DNA from: Atherix ibis
Lineage: Eukaryota > Arthropoda > Insecta > Diptera > Athericidae
Reading direction: 5' to 3'
DNA length: 64,000 nt
NCBI GenBank assembly: GCA_958298945.1
Contig: OY282608.1
Location: 19,197,933-19,261,932 of the forward strand
Positions 42,763-56,780 of the stretch are shown here, piece after piece. Positions within the stretch are counted from its first letter, which is position 1. The number at the start of each line of letters is the position of its first letter. The notes under the pieces were generated by a model, which did not search any database, was not told the origin of the DNA, and saw only the letters and a program-made list of their open reading frames with translations. Both the position numbers and the translations under genes were made by a program.

Positions 42763-45700
42763 CAAACCAACAAGCCAACAAACCAACAAACTAACAAACG
42801 AACAAACAAGCAAATCAACAAACAAACAAACCAACAAACCAACAAACCAAAAAACCAACAAACCAAAAAACCAACAAACCAACAAACCAACAAGCCAACA
42901 AACCAACAAACCAACAAGCCAAGAAGCCAACAAACCAACAAACCAACAAACCAACAAACCAACAAACCAACAAGCTAACAAACCAACAAACTAACAAACC
43001 AACAAACGAACAAACCAACAAACCAACAAGCCAACAAGCCAACAAACCAACGAGCCAACAAACCACAAACCAACAAACCTACAAACCTACAAAACCAAAA
43101 AACCAACTAGCAAACAAACCAACAAGCCAACAAACCAACAAGCCAACAAACGAACAAACCAACAAACCAACAAACCAACAAGCCAACAAACCAACAAACC
43201 AACAAGCCAACAAACCAATAAACCAACTAACCAACAAACGAACAAACAAACAAACCAACAAACCAACAAACCAACAAACGAACAAACCAACAAACCAAAA
43301 AACCAACAAACCAACAAACCAACAAACCAACAAACCAACAAACCAACTAGCCAACAACCAACAAGCCAACAAACCAACAAGCCAACAAACGAACAAACCA
43401 ACATACCAGCAAACCAACAAGCCAACAAACCAACAAACCAATAAACTAACAAACCAAAAAGCCAACAAACCAACAAACCAACAAACCAACAAACGAACAA
43501 ACCAACAAACCAACAAACCAACAAACCAACAAACCAACAAACCAACAAACCAACAAACCAACAAATCAACGAAACGAACAAACCAACAAATCAACAAACC
43601 AACAAACCCACAAACCGACAAACCAACAAACCAACAAACGAACAAACCAAAAAACCAACAAACCAACAAGCCAACAAACCAACAAAACAACAAGCCAACA
43701 AGCCAACAAACCAACAAACCAACAAACCAACAAACCAACAAACCAACAAACCAACAAACCAACAAGCCAACAAGCCAACAAACCAACAAGCCAACAAGCC
43801 AACAAACCAACAAGCCAACAAACCAACAAACCAACAAGCCAACAAACCAACAAACTAACAAACGAACAAACAAGCAAATCAACAAACAAACAAACCAACA
43901 AACCAACAAACCAAAAAACCAACAAACCAAAAAACCAACAAACCAACAAACCAACAAGCCAACAAACCAACAAACCAACAAGCCAAGAAGCCAACAAACC
44001 AACAAACCAACAAACCAACAAACCAACAAACCAACAAACCAACAAACCAACAAGCCAAAAAGCCAACAAACCAACAAGCCAACAAGCCAACAAACCAACA
44101 AGCCAACAAACGAACAAACCAACAAACCAACAAACCAACAAGCCAACCAACCAACAAACCAACAAACGAACAAACAAAAAAACCAACAAACCAACAAACC
44201 AACAAACCAACAAACCAATAAGCCAACAAACCAACAAGCCACCAAACGAACAAACCAACAAACAAACAAACGAACAAACCAACAAACCAACAAACGAACA
44301 AACCAACAAACCAACAAGCCAACAACCCAACAAACCAACAAACCAACAAACCAACAAACGAACAAACGAACAAACCAACAAACCAACAAACCAACAAACC
44401 AAACAAGCCAACAAGCCAACAAACCAACAAACCAACAAACCAACAAACCAACAAACCAACAAACCAACAAACCAACAAACCAACAAACCAACAAACCAAC
44501 AAACCAACAAACCAACAAACCAATAAACCAACAAACCAACAAACCAACAAACCAACAAACCAACAAGCCAACAAACCAACAAACCAACAAACAAATAAAC
44601 CAACAAACCAACAACCCAACAAACCAACAAACCAACAAGCCAACAAACCAACAAACCACCAAACCAAAAAACCAACAAACGAACAAACCAACAAACCAAC
44701 AAACCAACAAACCAACAAGCCAACAAACCAAAAAACCAACAAACCAACAAACCAACAAACCAACAAACGAACAAACCAACAAACCAACAAACCAACAAGC
44801 CAACAAACCAACAAACCAACAAACCAACAAACCAACAAGCCAACAAGCCAACAAACCAACAAACCAACAAACCAACAAACCAACAAACGAACAAACCAAC
44901 AAACCAACAAGCCAACAATCCAACAAACCAACAAGTTTAACAAACCAACAAACCAACAAACCCACAAACCTACAAAACCAACAAACCAACAAACAAACTA
45001 ACCAACAAAAGAACAAACCAACAAACCAACAAACCAATAAATAAACAAACCAACAAACCAACAAACCAACAAACCAACAAACCAACAAACCAACAAACCA
45101 ACAAACGAACAAACCAACAAACTAACAAACCAACAAACCAACAAACCAACAAACCAACAAACCAACAAACCAACAAACCAACAAACCAACAAACCAACAA
45201 ACCAACAAACCAACAAACCAAAAAACCTACTAGCCAACAAACCAACAAGCCAACAAACCAACAAGCCAACAAACGAACAAACCAACAAACCAACAAACCA
45301 ACAAGCCAACAAACGAACAAACCAACAAAGCAAAAAACCAAAAAACCAACAAGCCAACAAACCAACAAACGAACAAACCAATAAACCAACAAACCAAGAA
45401 ACCAACAAACCACCAAACCAACAAGTCAACAAACCAACAAACCAACAAACCAACAAACCAACAAAGCAACAAACCAACAAACCAACAAACCAACAAACCA
45501 ACAAACCAACAAACCAACAAACCAACAAACCAACAAGCCAACAAGCCAACAAAACAACAAACCAACAAAAAAACAAACCAACAAACCAACAAACCAACAA
45601 ACCAACAAACCAACAAACCAACAAACCAACAAGCCAACAAACCAACAAACCAACAAGCTAACAAACAAACAAACCAACAAACGAACAAACCAACAAATCA

Positions 45701-46790
45701 ACAAACCAACAAACCAACAAACCAACAAACCAACAAACGAACAAACAAACAAACCAACAAACCAACAAACCAAAAAACCAACAAACCAACAAGCCAACAA
45801 ACCAACAAACCAACAAGCCAACAAGCTTACAAACCAACAAACCAACAAACCAACAAACGAACAAACCAACAAACCAACAAACCAACAAGCCAATAAGCCA
45901 ACAAACAAACAAGCCAACAAACCAACAAACCAACAAACGAACAAACCAACAAACCAACAAACCAACAAACCAACAAACCAACAAACTAACAAGCCAACAA
46001 ACCAACAAACCAATAAACCAACAAACCAACAAACCAACAAACCAACAAACCAATAAACCAACAAACCAACAAACCAACAAACCAACAAACTAATAAACCA
46101 ACAAACCAACAAACCAACAAACCAACAAACCAGCAAGCCAACAAACCAACAAACCCACAAACCAACAAACCAACAAACCAACAAACCAACAAACCAACAA
46201 ACCAACAAACCAACAAACCAACAAACCAACAAGCCAACAAACCAACAAACCAACAAGCTAACAAGCAAACAAACCAACAAACGAACAAACCAACAAACCA
46301 ACAAACCAACAAACCAACAAACCAACAAACCAACAAACGAACAAACAAACAAACCAACAAACCAACAAACCAAAAAACCAACAAACCAACAAGCCAACAA
46401 ACCAACAAACCAACAAGCCAACAAGCTTACAAACCAACAAACCAACAAACCAACAAACGAACAAACCAACAAACCAACAAACCAACAAGCCAATAAGCCA
46501 ACAAACCAACAAGCCAACAAACCAACAAACCAACAAACGAACAAACCAACAAACCAACAAACCAACAAACCAACAAACCAACAAACTAACAAGTTAACAA
46601 ACCAACAAACCAATAAACCAACAAACCAACAAACCAACAAACCAACAAACCAATAAACCAACAAACCAACAAACCAACAAACCAACAAACTAATAAACCA
46701 ACAAACCAACAACCCAACAAACCAACAAACCAACAAGCCAACAAACCAACAAACCACCAAACCAAAAAACCAACAAACGAACAAACCAAC
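42763..46790 (+). repeat. Higher-order repeat of about 4.03 kb, copy 2
   Basis: This is the near-identical second copy of 38,720-42,762, including its nested 600-bp duplication and one gtttaac cassette. It keeps rare variants such as aacaaaaaaacaaacc, aagttaac and the cctactag run. Its right edge passes into partial copies of the same unit. Confidence 0.88.
44912..44977 (+). repeat. gtttaac cassette, copy 2 of 6
   Basis: It has the same unit order as the cassette at 40885 and lies 4,027 bp after it, at the corresponding place in the second 4-kb repeat. Confidence 0.85.
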
Positions 46791-47009
46791 AAACCAACAA
46801 ACCAACAAACCAACAAGCCAACAAACCAAAAAACCAACAAACCAACAAACCAACAAACCAACAAACGAACAAACCAACAAACCAACAAACCAACAAGCCA
46901 ACAAACCAACAAACCAACAAACCAACAAACCAACAAGCCAACAAGCCAACAAACCAACAAACCAACAAACCAACAAACCAACAAACGAACAAACCAACAA
47001 ACCAACAAG

Positions 47010-47075
47010 CCAACAATCCAACAAACCAACAAGTTTAACAAACCAACAAACCAACAAACCCACAAACCTACAAAA
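47010..47075 (+). repeat. gtttaac cassette, copy 3 of 6
   Basis: Same order as the cassette at 40885. It forms a close pair with the next cassette, 154 bp away. Confidence 0.85.
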
Positions 47076-47163
47076 CCAACAAACCAACAAGCCAACAAGC
47101 CAACAAACCAACAAACCAACAAACCAACAAACCAACAAACGAACAAACCAACAAACCAACAAG

Positions 47164-47229
47164 CCAACAATCCAACAAACCAACAAGTTTAACAAACCAA
47201 CAAACCAACAAACCCACAAACCTACAAAA
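47164..47229 (+). repeat. gtttaac cassette, copy 4 of 6
   Basis: Same order as the cassette at 40885. The 154-bp spacing from copy 3 is 19 units plus the 2 bp that each cassette adds. Confidence 0.85.
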
Positions 47230-48526
47230 CCAACAAACCAACAAACAAACTAACCAACAAAAGAACAAACCAACAAACCAACAAACCAATAAATAAACAA
47301 ACCAACAAACCAACAAACCAACAAACCAACAAACCAACAAACCAACAAACCAACAAACGAACAAACCAACAAACTAACAAACCAACAAACCAACAAACCA
47401 ACAAACCAACAAACCAACAAACCAACAAACCAACAAACCAACAAACCAACAAACCAACAAACCAAAAAACCTACTAGCCAACAAACCAACAAGCCAACAA
47501 ACCAACAAGCCAACAAACGAACAAACCAACAAACCAACAAACCAACAAGCCAACAAACGAACAAACCAACAAAGCAAAAAACCAAAAAACCAACAAGCCA
47601 ACAAACCAACAAACGAACAAACCAATAAACCAACAAACCAAGAAACCAACAAACCACCAAACCAACAAGTCAACAAACCAACAAACCAACAAACCAACAA
47701 ACCAACAAAGCAACAAACCAACAAACCAACAAACCAACAAACCAACAAACCAACAAACCAACAAACCAACAAACCAACAAACCAACAAACCAACAAACCA
47801 ACAAACGAACAAACCAACAAACCAACAAACCAACAAACCAACAAACCAACAAACCAACAAACGAACAAACAAACAAACCAACAAACCAACAAACCAAAAA
47901 ACCAACAAACCAACAAGCCAACAAACCAACAAACCAACAAGCCAACAAGCTTACAAACCAACAAACCAACAAACCAACAAACGAACAAACCAACAAACCA
48001 ACAAACCAACAAGCCAATAAGCCAACAAACCAACAAGCCAACAAACCAACAAACCAACAAACGAACAAACCAACAAACCAACAAACCAACAAACCAACAA
48101 ACCAACAAACTAACAAGTTAACAAACCAACAAACCAATAAACCAACAAACCAACAAACCAACAAACCAACAAACCAATAAACCAACAAACCAACAAACCA
48201 ACAAACTAATAAACCAACAAACCAACAACCCAACAAACCAACAAACCAACAAGCCAACAAACCAACAAACCACCAAACCAAAAAACCAACAAACGAACAA
48301 ACCAACAAACCAACAAACCAACAAACCAACAAGCCAACAAACCAAAAAAACCAACAAACCAACAAACCAACAAACCAACAAACGAACAAACCAACAAACC
48401 AACAAACCAACAAGCCAACAAACCAACAAACCAACAAACCAACAAACCAACAAGCCAACAAGCCAACAAACCAACAAACCAACAAACCAACAAACCAACA
48501 AACGAACAAACCAACAAACCAACAAG

Positions 48527-48592
48527 CCAACAATCCAACAAACCAACAAGTTTAACAAACCAACAAACCAACAAACCCACAAACCTACAAAA
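48527..48592 (+). repeat. gtttaac cassette, copy 5 of 6
   Basis: Same order as the cassette at 40885. It is followed by aaatcaacaagcc rather than the aaaccaacaagcc seen after copy 3. Confidence 0.85.
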
Positions 48593-48688
48593 CCAACAAA
48601 TCAACAAGCCAACAAGCCAACAAACCAACAAACCAACAAACCAACAAACCAACAAACCAACAAACGAACAAACCAACAAACCAACAAG

Positions 48689-48754
48689 CCAACAATCCAA
48701 CAAACCAACAAGTTTAACAAACCAACAAACCAACAAACCCACAAACCTACAAAA
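48689..48754 (+). repeat. gtttaac cassette, copy 6 of 6
   Basis: Same order as the cassette at 40885, 162 bp (20 units plus 2) after copy 5. It is the last occurrence; none was seen from here to 64,000. Confidence 0.85.
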
Positions 48755-49200
48755 CCAACAAACCAACAAACAAACTAACCAACAAAAGAACAAACCAACA
48801 AACCAACAAACCAATAAATAAACAAACCAACAAACCAACAAACCAACAAACCAACAAACCAACAAACCAACAAACCAACAAACGAACAAACCAACAAACT
48901 AACAAACCAACAAACCAACAAACCAACAAACCAACAAACCAACAAACCAACAAACCAACAAACCAACAAACCAACAAACCAACAAACCAACAAACCAAAA
49001 AACCTACTAGCCAACAAACCAACAAGCCAACAAACCAACAAGCCAACAAACGAACAAACCAACAAACCAACAAACCAACAAGCCAACAAACGAACAAACC
49101 AACAAAGCAAAAAACCAAAAAACCAACAAGCCAACAAACCAACAAACGAACAAACCAATAAACCAACAAACCAAGAAACCAACAAACCACCAAACCAACA

Positions 49201-51784
49201 AGTCAACAAACCAACAAACCAACAAACCAAAAAACCAACAAACCAACAAGCCAACAAACCAACAAACCAACAAGCCAACAAGCTTACAAACCAACAAACC
49301 AACAAACCAACAAACGAACAAACCAACAAACCAACAAACCAACAAGCCAATAAGCCAACAAACAAACAAGCCAACAAACCAACAAACCAACAAACGAACA
49401 AACCAACAAACCAACAAACCAACAAACCAACAAACCAACAAACTAACAAGCCAACAAACCAACAAACCAATAAACCAACAAACCAACAAACCAACAAACC
49501 AACAAACCAATAAACCAACAAACCAACAAACCAACAAACCAACAAACTAATAAACCAACAAACCAACAAACCAACAAACCAACAAACCAGCAAGCCAACA
49601 AACCAACAAACCAACAAACCAACAAACCAACAAACCAACAAACCAACAAACCAACAAACCAACAAACCAACAAACCAACAAGCCAACAAACCAACAAACC
49701 AACAAGCTAACAAGCAAACAAACCAACAAACGAACAAACCAACAAACCAACAAACCAACAAACCAACAAACCAACAAACCAACAAACGAACAAACAAACA
49801 AACCAACAAACCAACAAACCAAAAAACCAACAAACCAACAAGCCAACAAACCAACAAACCAACAAGCCAACAAGCTTACAAACCAACAAACCAACAAACC
49901 AACAAACGAACAAACCAACAAACCAACAAACCAACAAGCCAATAAGCCAACAAACCAACAAGCCAACAAACCAACAAACCAACAAACGAACAAACCAACA
50001 AACCAACAAACCAACAAACCAACAAACCAACAAACCAACAAACTAACAAGCCAACAAACCAACAAACCAATAAACCAACAAACCAACAAACCAACAAACC
50101 AACAAACCAATAAACCAACAAACCAACAAACCAACAAACCAACAAACTAATAAACCAACAAACCAACAAACCAACAAACCAACAAACCAGCAAGCCAACA
50201 CACCAACAAACCAACAAACAAATAAACCAACAAGCCAACAAACCAAAAAACCAACAAACCAACAAACCAACAAACCAACAAACCAACAAACGAACAAACC
50301 AACAAACCAGCAAGCCAACAAGCCAACAAACCAACAAACCAACAAACCAACAAACCAACAAGCCAACAAGCCAACAAACCAACAAACCAACAAACCAACA
50401 AACGAGCAAACGAACAAACCAACAAACCAACAAGCCAACAAGCCAACAAACCAACAAGCCAACAAACCAACAAACCAACAAACCTACAAACCTACAAAAC
50501 CAACAAACCAAAAAACCAACTAGCAAACAAACCAACAAGCCGACAAACCAACAAGCCAAAAAACGAACAAACCAACAAACCAATAAACCAACAAGCCAAC
50601 AAACCAACAAACCAACGAGCCAACAAACCAATAAACCAACTAACCAACAAACGAACAAACCAACAAACCAACAAACCAACAAACGAACAAACCAACAAAC
50701 CAAAAAACCAAAAAACCAACAAACCAACAAACGAACAAACCAACAAACCAACAAACCAACTAGCCAACAAACCAACAAGCCAACAAACCAACAAGCCAAC
50801 AAACGAACAAACCAACATACCAGCAAACCAACAAGCCAACAAACCAACAAACCAATAAACTAACAAACCAACAAGCCAACAAACCAACAAACCAACAAAC
50901 CAACAAACGAACAAACCAACAAACCAACAAACCAACAAACCAACAAACCAACAAATCAACGAAACGAACAAACCAACAAATCAACAAACCAACAAACCCG
51001 CAAACCGACAAACCAACAAACCAACAAACGAACAAACCAAAAAACCAACTAACCAACAAACCAACAAACCAACAAACCAACAAACCAACAAACCAACAAA
51101 CCAACAAACCAACAAACCAACAAGCCAACAAGCCAACAAACCAATAAGCCAGCAAGCCAACAAACCAACAAGCCAACAAACGAACAAACCAACAAACCAA
51201 CAAACCAACTAACCAACAAGCCAACAAACCTACAAACCAACAAGCCAACAAACCAACAAACCAACAAACGAACAAACAACCAAATCAACAAACAAACAAA
51301 CCAACAAACCAACAAACCAAAAAACCAACAAACCAAAAAACCAACAAACCAACAAGCCAACAAACCAACAAACCAACAAGCCAAGAAGCCAACAAACCAA
51401 CAAACCAACAAACCAACAAACCAACAAACCAACAAACCAACAAACCAACAAACCAACAAACCAACAAGCCAAAAAGTCAACAAACCAACAAGCCAACAAG
51501 CCAACAAACCAACAAGCCAACAAACGAACAAACCAACAAACCAACAAACAAACTAACCAACAAAAGAACAAACCAACAAACCAACAAACCAACAAACAAA
51601 CAAACCAACAAACCAACAAACCAACAAACCAATAAACTAACAAACCAACAAGCCAACAAACCAACAAACCAACAAACCAACAAACGAACAAACCAACAAA
51701 CCAACAAACCAACAAACCAACAAACCAACAAATCAACGAAACGAACAAACCAACAAATCAACAAACCAACAAACCAACAAACCA
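49201..51784 (+). repeat. Mixed segment with fragments of both right-zone repeats
   Basis: The left part carries the 592-bp AAGCTT pair (49280 and 49872), related to the nested 600-bp duplication. The right part carries cctacaaa doublets, a cccgcaaaccgac variant near 50,996, tcaacgaaa 9-bp units and a caaccaaatc run near 51,277. No clean tandem period is evident and no gene is visible. Confidence 0.7.
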
Positions 51785-54700
51785 ACAAGCCAACAAGCCA
51801 ACAAACCAACAAGCCAACAAGCCAACAAGCCAACAAACCAACAAGCCAACAAACGAATAAACCAACAAACCAACAAAATAACAAGCCAACAAGCCAACAA
51901 ACCAACAAACCAACAAGCCAACCAACCAACAAACCAACAAACGAACAAACAAACAAACCAAGAAACCAACAAATCAACAAACCAACAAACCAATAAGCCA
52001 ACAAACCAACAAGCCACCAAACGAACAAACCAACAAACAAACAAGCCAACAAACCAACAAACCAACAAAGGAACAAACCAACAAACCAACAAACCAAGAA
52101 ACCAACACACCAACGAATCAACAAGCCAACAAACCAACAAACCAACAAACGAAGAAACCAACAAATTAACAAACCAACAAACCAACAAACCAACAAACCA
52201 ACAAACCAACCAACCAACAAACCAACAAACCAACAAACCAATAAACCAACAAACCAACAAACCAACAAACCAACTAGCCAACAAACCAACAAGCCAACAA
52301 ACCAACAAGCCAACAAATGAACAAACCAACAAACCAACAAACCAACAAACCAACAAGTCAACAAACCAACAAACTAACAAGGCAACAAACCAACAAGCCA
52401 ACAAGCTAACAAGCTAACAAACCAACAAGCCAACAAACCAACAAACCAACAAACCAACAAACCAACAAACCAACAAACCAACAAACCAACAAACCAACAA
52501 ACCAACAAACCAACAAACCAACAAACCAACAAACCAACAAACGAACAAACCAAAAAACCAACAAACCAACAAGCCAACAAACCAACAAACCAACAAGCCA
52601 ACAAGCTAACTAATCAACAAACCATCAAACCAACAAACCAACAAGCCAACAAACCAACAAACAAACAAAGCAATAAACCAACAAACAAACAAACCAACAA
52701 ACGAACAAACCAACAAACCAACAAACCAACAAACGAACAAGCCAACAAAAGAACAAACCAACAAGCCAACAAACCAACAAACCAACAAAGCAACAAACCA
52801 ACAAACCAACAAACCAACAAACTAAAAAACCAACAAACCAACAAACAAACAAACTAACAAACCAACAAACCAACAAACCAACAAACGAACAAACCAACAA
52901 ACCAACAAGCCAACAAGCCAGCAAACCAACAAGCCAACAAACCAATAAACCAACAAGCCAACATGCCAACAAACCAAAAAACCAACAAACCAACAAACCA
53001 AGAAACCAACAAGCCAACAAGCCAACAAACCAATAAGCCAACAAGCCAACAAACCAACAAGCCAACAAACGAACAAACCAACAAACCAACAGACCAGGAA
53101 ACCAACAAGCCAACAAACCAACAAACCAACAAGCCAACAAACCAACAAACCAACAAACGAACAAACAAACAAACCAACAAACCAGTAAGCCAACAAACGA
53201 ACAAGTCAACAAAAGAACAAACCAACAAGCAAACAAACCAACAAACCAACAAACCAACAAACGAACAAACCAACAAACCAACAAACCAACAAACCAAGAA
53301 ACTAACAAACCACCAAACGAACAAGCCAACAAACCAACAAACCAACAAACCAACAAGCCAACAAACCAACAAACCAACAAGCCAACAAGCCAACAAACCA
53401 ACAAGCCAACAAACCAACAAGCCAACAAACGAACAAACCAACAAAACCAAAAAACCAACAAACCAACAAGCCAACAAACCAACAAACGAACAAACCAATA
53501 AAACAACAAACCAAGAAACCAACAAACCACCAAACCAACAAGCCAACAAACCAACAAACCAACAAACCAACAAACCAACAAAGCAACAAAGCAACAAACC
53601 AACAAACCAACAAACCAACAAACCAACAAACCAACAAACCAACAAGCCAACACGCCAACAAAACAACAAACCAACAAACAAACAAACAAACAAACCAACA
53701 AACCAACAAACCAACAAACCAACAAACCAACAAACCAACAAGCCAACAAACCAACAAACCAACAAGCTAACAAACAAACAAACCAACAAACGAACAAACC
53801 AACAAACCAACAAACCAACAAACCAACAAACCAACAAACCAACAAACCAACAAACGAACAAACAAACAAACCAACAAACCAACAAACCAACAAACCAACA
53901 AACCAACAAGCCAACAAACCAACAAACCAACAAGCCAACAAGCTTACAAACCAACAAACCAACAAACCAACAAACGAACAAACCAACAAACCAACAAACC
54001 AACAAGCCAATAAGCCAACAAACCAACAAGCCAACAAACCAACAAACCAACAAACGAACAAACCAACAAACCAACAAACCAACAAACCAACAAACCAACA
54101 AACCAACAAACCAACAAACCAACAAGCCAACAAACCAACAAACCAATAAACCAACAAACCAACAAACCAACAAACCAACAAACCAATAAACCAACAAACC
54201 AACAAACCAACAAACCAACAAACCAATAAACCAACAAACCAACGAACCAACAAACCAACAAACCAGCAAGCCAACACACCAACAAACCAACAAACAAATA
54301 AACCAACAAATCAACAAACCAACAAACCAACAAACCAACAAACCAACAAGCCAACAAACCAACAAACCAACAAACCAACAAACCAAAAAACCAACAAACG
54401 AACAAACCAACAAACCAACAAACCAACAAACCAACAAGCCAACAAACCAAAAAACCAACAAACCAACAAACCAACAAACCAACAAACCAACAAACCAACA
54501 AACGAACAAACCAACAAACCAACAAGCCAACAAGCCAACAAACCAACAAACCAACAAACCAACAAACCAACAAGCCAACAAGCTAACAAACCAACAAACT
54601 AACAAACCAACAAACGAACAAACCAACAAACCAACAAGCCAACAAGCCAACAAACCAACGAGCCAACAAACCACAAACCAACAAACCTACAAACCTACAA

Positions 54701-56780
54701 AACCAAAAAACCAACTAGCAAACAAACCAACAAGCCAACAAACCAACAAGCCAACAAACGAACAAACCAACAAACCAACAAACCAACAAGCCAACAAACC
54801 AACAAACCAACAAGCCAACAAACCAATAAACCAACTAACCAACAAACGAACAAACCAACAAACCAACAAACCAACAAACGAACAAACCAACAAACCAAAA
54901 AACCAACAAACCAACAAACGAACAAACCAACAAACCAACAAACCAACTAGCCAACAACCAACAAGCCAACAAACCAACAAGCCAACAAACGAACAAACCA
55001 ACATACCAGCAAACCAACAAGCCAACAAACCAACAAACCAATAAACTAACAAACCAACAAGCCAACAAACCAACAAACCAACAAACCAACAAACGAACAA
55101 ACCAACAAACCAACAAACCAACAAACCAACAAACCAACAAACCAACAAACCAACAAACCAACAAATCAACGAAACGAACAAACCAACAAATCAACAAACC
55201 AACAAACCCACAAACCGACAAACCAACAAACCAACAAACGAACAAACCAAAAAACCAACAAACCAACAAGCCAACAAACCAACAAAACAACAAGCCAACA
55301 AGCCAACAAACCAACAAACCAACAAACCAACAAACCAACAAACCAACAAACCAACAAACCAACAAGCCAACAAGCCAACAAACCAACAAGCCAACAAGCC
55401 AACAAACCAACAAACCAACAAACCAACAAACCAACAAGCCAACAAACCAACAAACTAACAAACGAACAAACAAGCAAATCAACAAACAAACAAACCAACA
55501 AACCAACAAACCAAAAAACCAACAAACCAAAAAACCAACAAACCAACAAACCAACAAGCCAACAAACCAACAAACCAACAAGCCAAGAAGCCAACAAACC
55601 AACAAACCAACAAACCAACAAACCAGCAAACCAACAAGCTAACAAACCAACAAACTAACAAACCAACAAACGAACAAACCAACAAACCAACAAGCCAACA
55701 AGCCAACAAACCAACGAGCCAACAAACCACAAACCAACAAACCTACAAACCTACAAAACCAAAAAACCAACTAGCAAACAAACCAACAAGCCAACAAACC
55801 AACAAGCCAACAAACGAACAAACCAACAAACCAACAAACCAACAAGCCAACAAACCAACAAACCAACAAGCCAACAAACCAATAAACCAACTAACCAACA
55901 AACGAACAAACCAACAAACCAACAAACCAACAAACCAACAAACGAACAAACCAACAAACCAAAAAACCAACAAACCAACAAACGAACAAACCAACAAACC
56001 AACAAACCAACTAGCCAACAACCAACAAGCCAACAAACCAACAAGCCAACAAACGAACAAACCAACATACCAGCAAACCAACAAGCCAACAAACCAACAA
56101 ACCAATAAACTAACAAACCAAAAAGCCAACAAACCAACAAACCAACAAACCAACAAACGAACAAACCAACAAACCAACAAACCAACAAACCAACAAACCA
56201 ACAAACCAACAAACCCACAAACCGACAAACCAACAAACCAACAAACGAACAAACCAAAAAACCAACAAACCAACAAACCAACAAACCAACAAACCAACAA
56301 GCCAACAAGCCAACAAACCAACAAGCCAACAAGCCAACAAACCAACAAGCCAACAAACCAACAAACCAACAAGCCAACAAACCAACAAACTAACAAACGA
56401 ACAAACAAGCAAATCAACAAACAAACAAACCAACAAACCAACAAACCAAAAAACCAACAAACCAAAAAACCAACAAACCAACAAACCAACAAGCCAACAA
56501 ACCAACAAACCAACAAGCCAAGAAGCCAACAAACCAACAAACCAACAAACCAACAAACCAACAAACCAACAAACCAACAAACCAACAAGCCAAAAAGCCA
56601 ACAAACCAACAAGCCAACAAGCCAACAAACCAACAAGCCAACAAACGAACAAACCAACAAACCAACAAGCCAACAAACCAACAAACCAACAAGCCAACCA
56701 ACCAACAAACCAACAAACGAACAAACAAAAAAACCAACAAACCAACAAACCAACAAACCAACAAACCAATAAGCCAACAA
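51785..56780 (+). repeat. Long-range duplicated segment, copy 2
   Basis: This is the partner of 35,070-40,200. It spans the border between the left-zone and right-zone variant families exactly as copy 1 does, including the junction cassette (52604), AAGCTT (53940), three ccaataaa pentamers and the cctacaaa indel cluster twice. It lacks a stretch near 56,200 that includes the tcaacgaaa unit present near 39,520. Confidence 0.85.

Larger units (their letters stand above)
46791..49200 (+). repeat. Partial copies of the 4-kb repeat, with doubled gtttaac cassettes
   Basis: Fragments of the 4-kb repeat are rejoined here in shortened form. Four gtttaac cassettes lie in two close pairs, 154 and 162 bp apart. 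A cctactag run recurs near 47,470 and 49,010, as it does near 41,200 and 45,230. A 9-bp ccaaaaaaa-type unit near 48,343 is private. The arrangement fits repeated unequal exchange between 4-kb copies. Confidence 0.75.
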
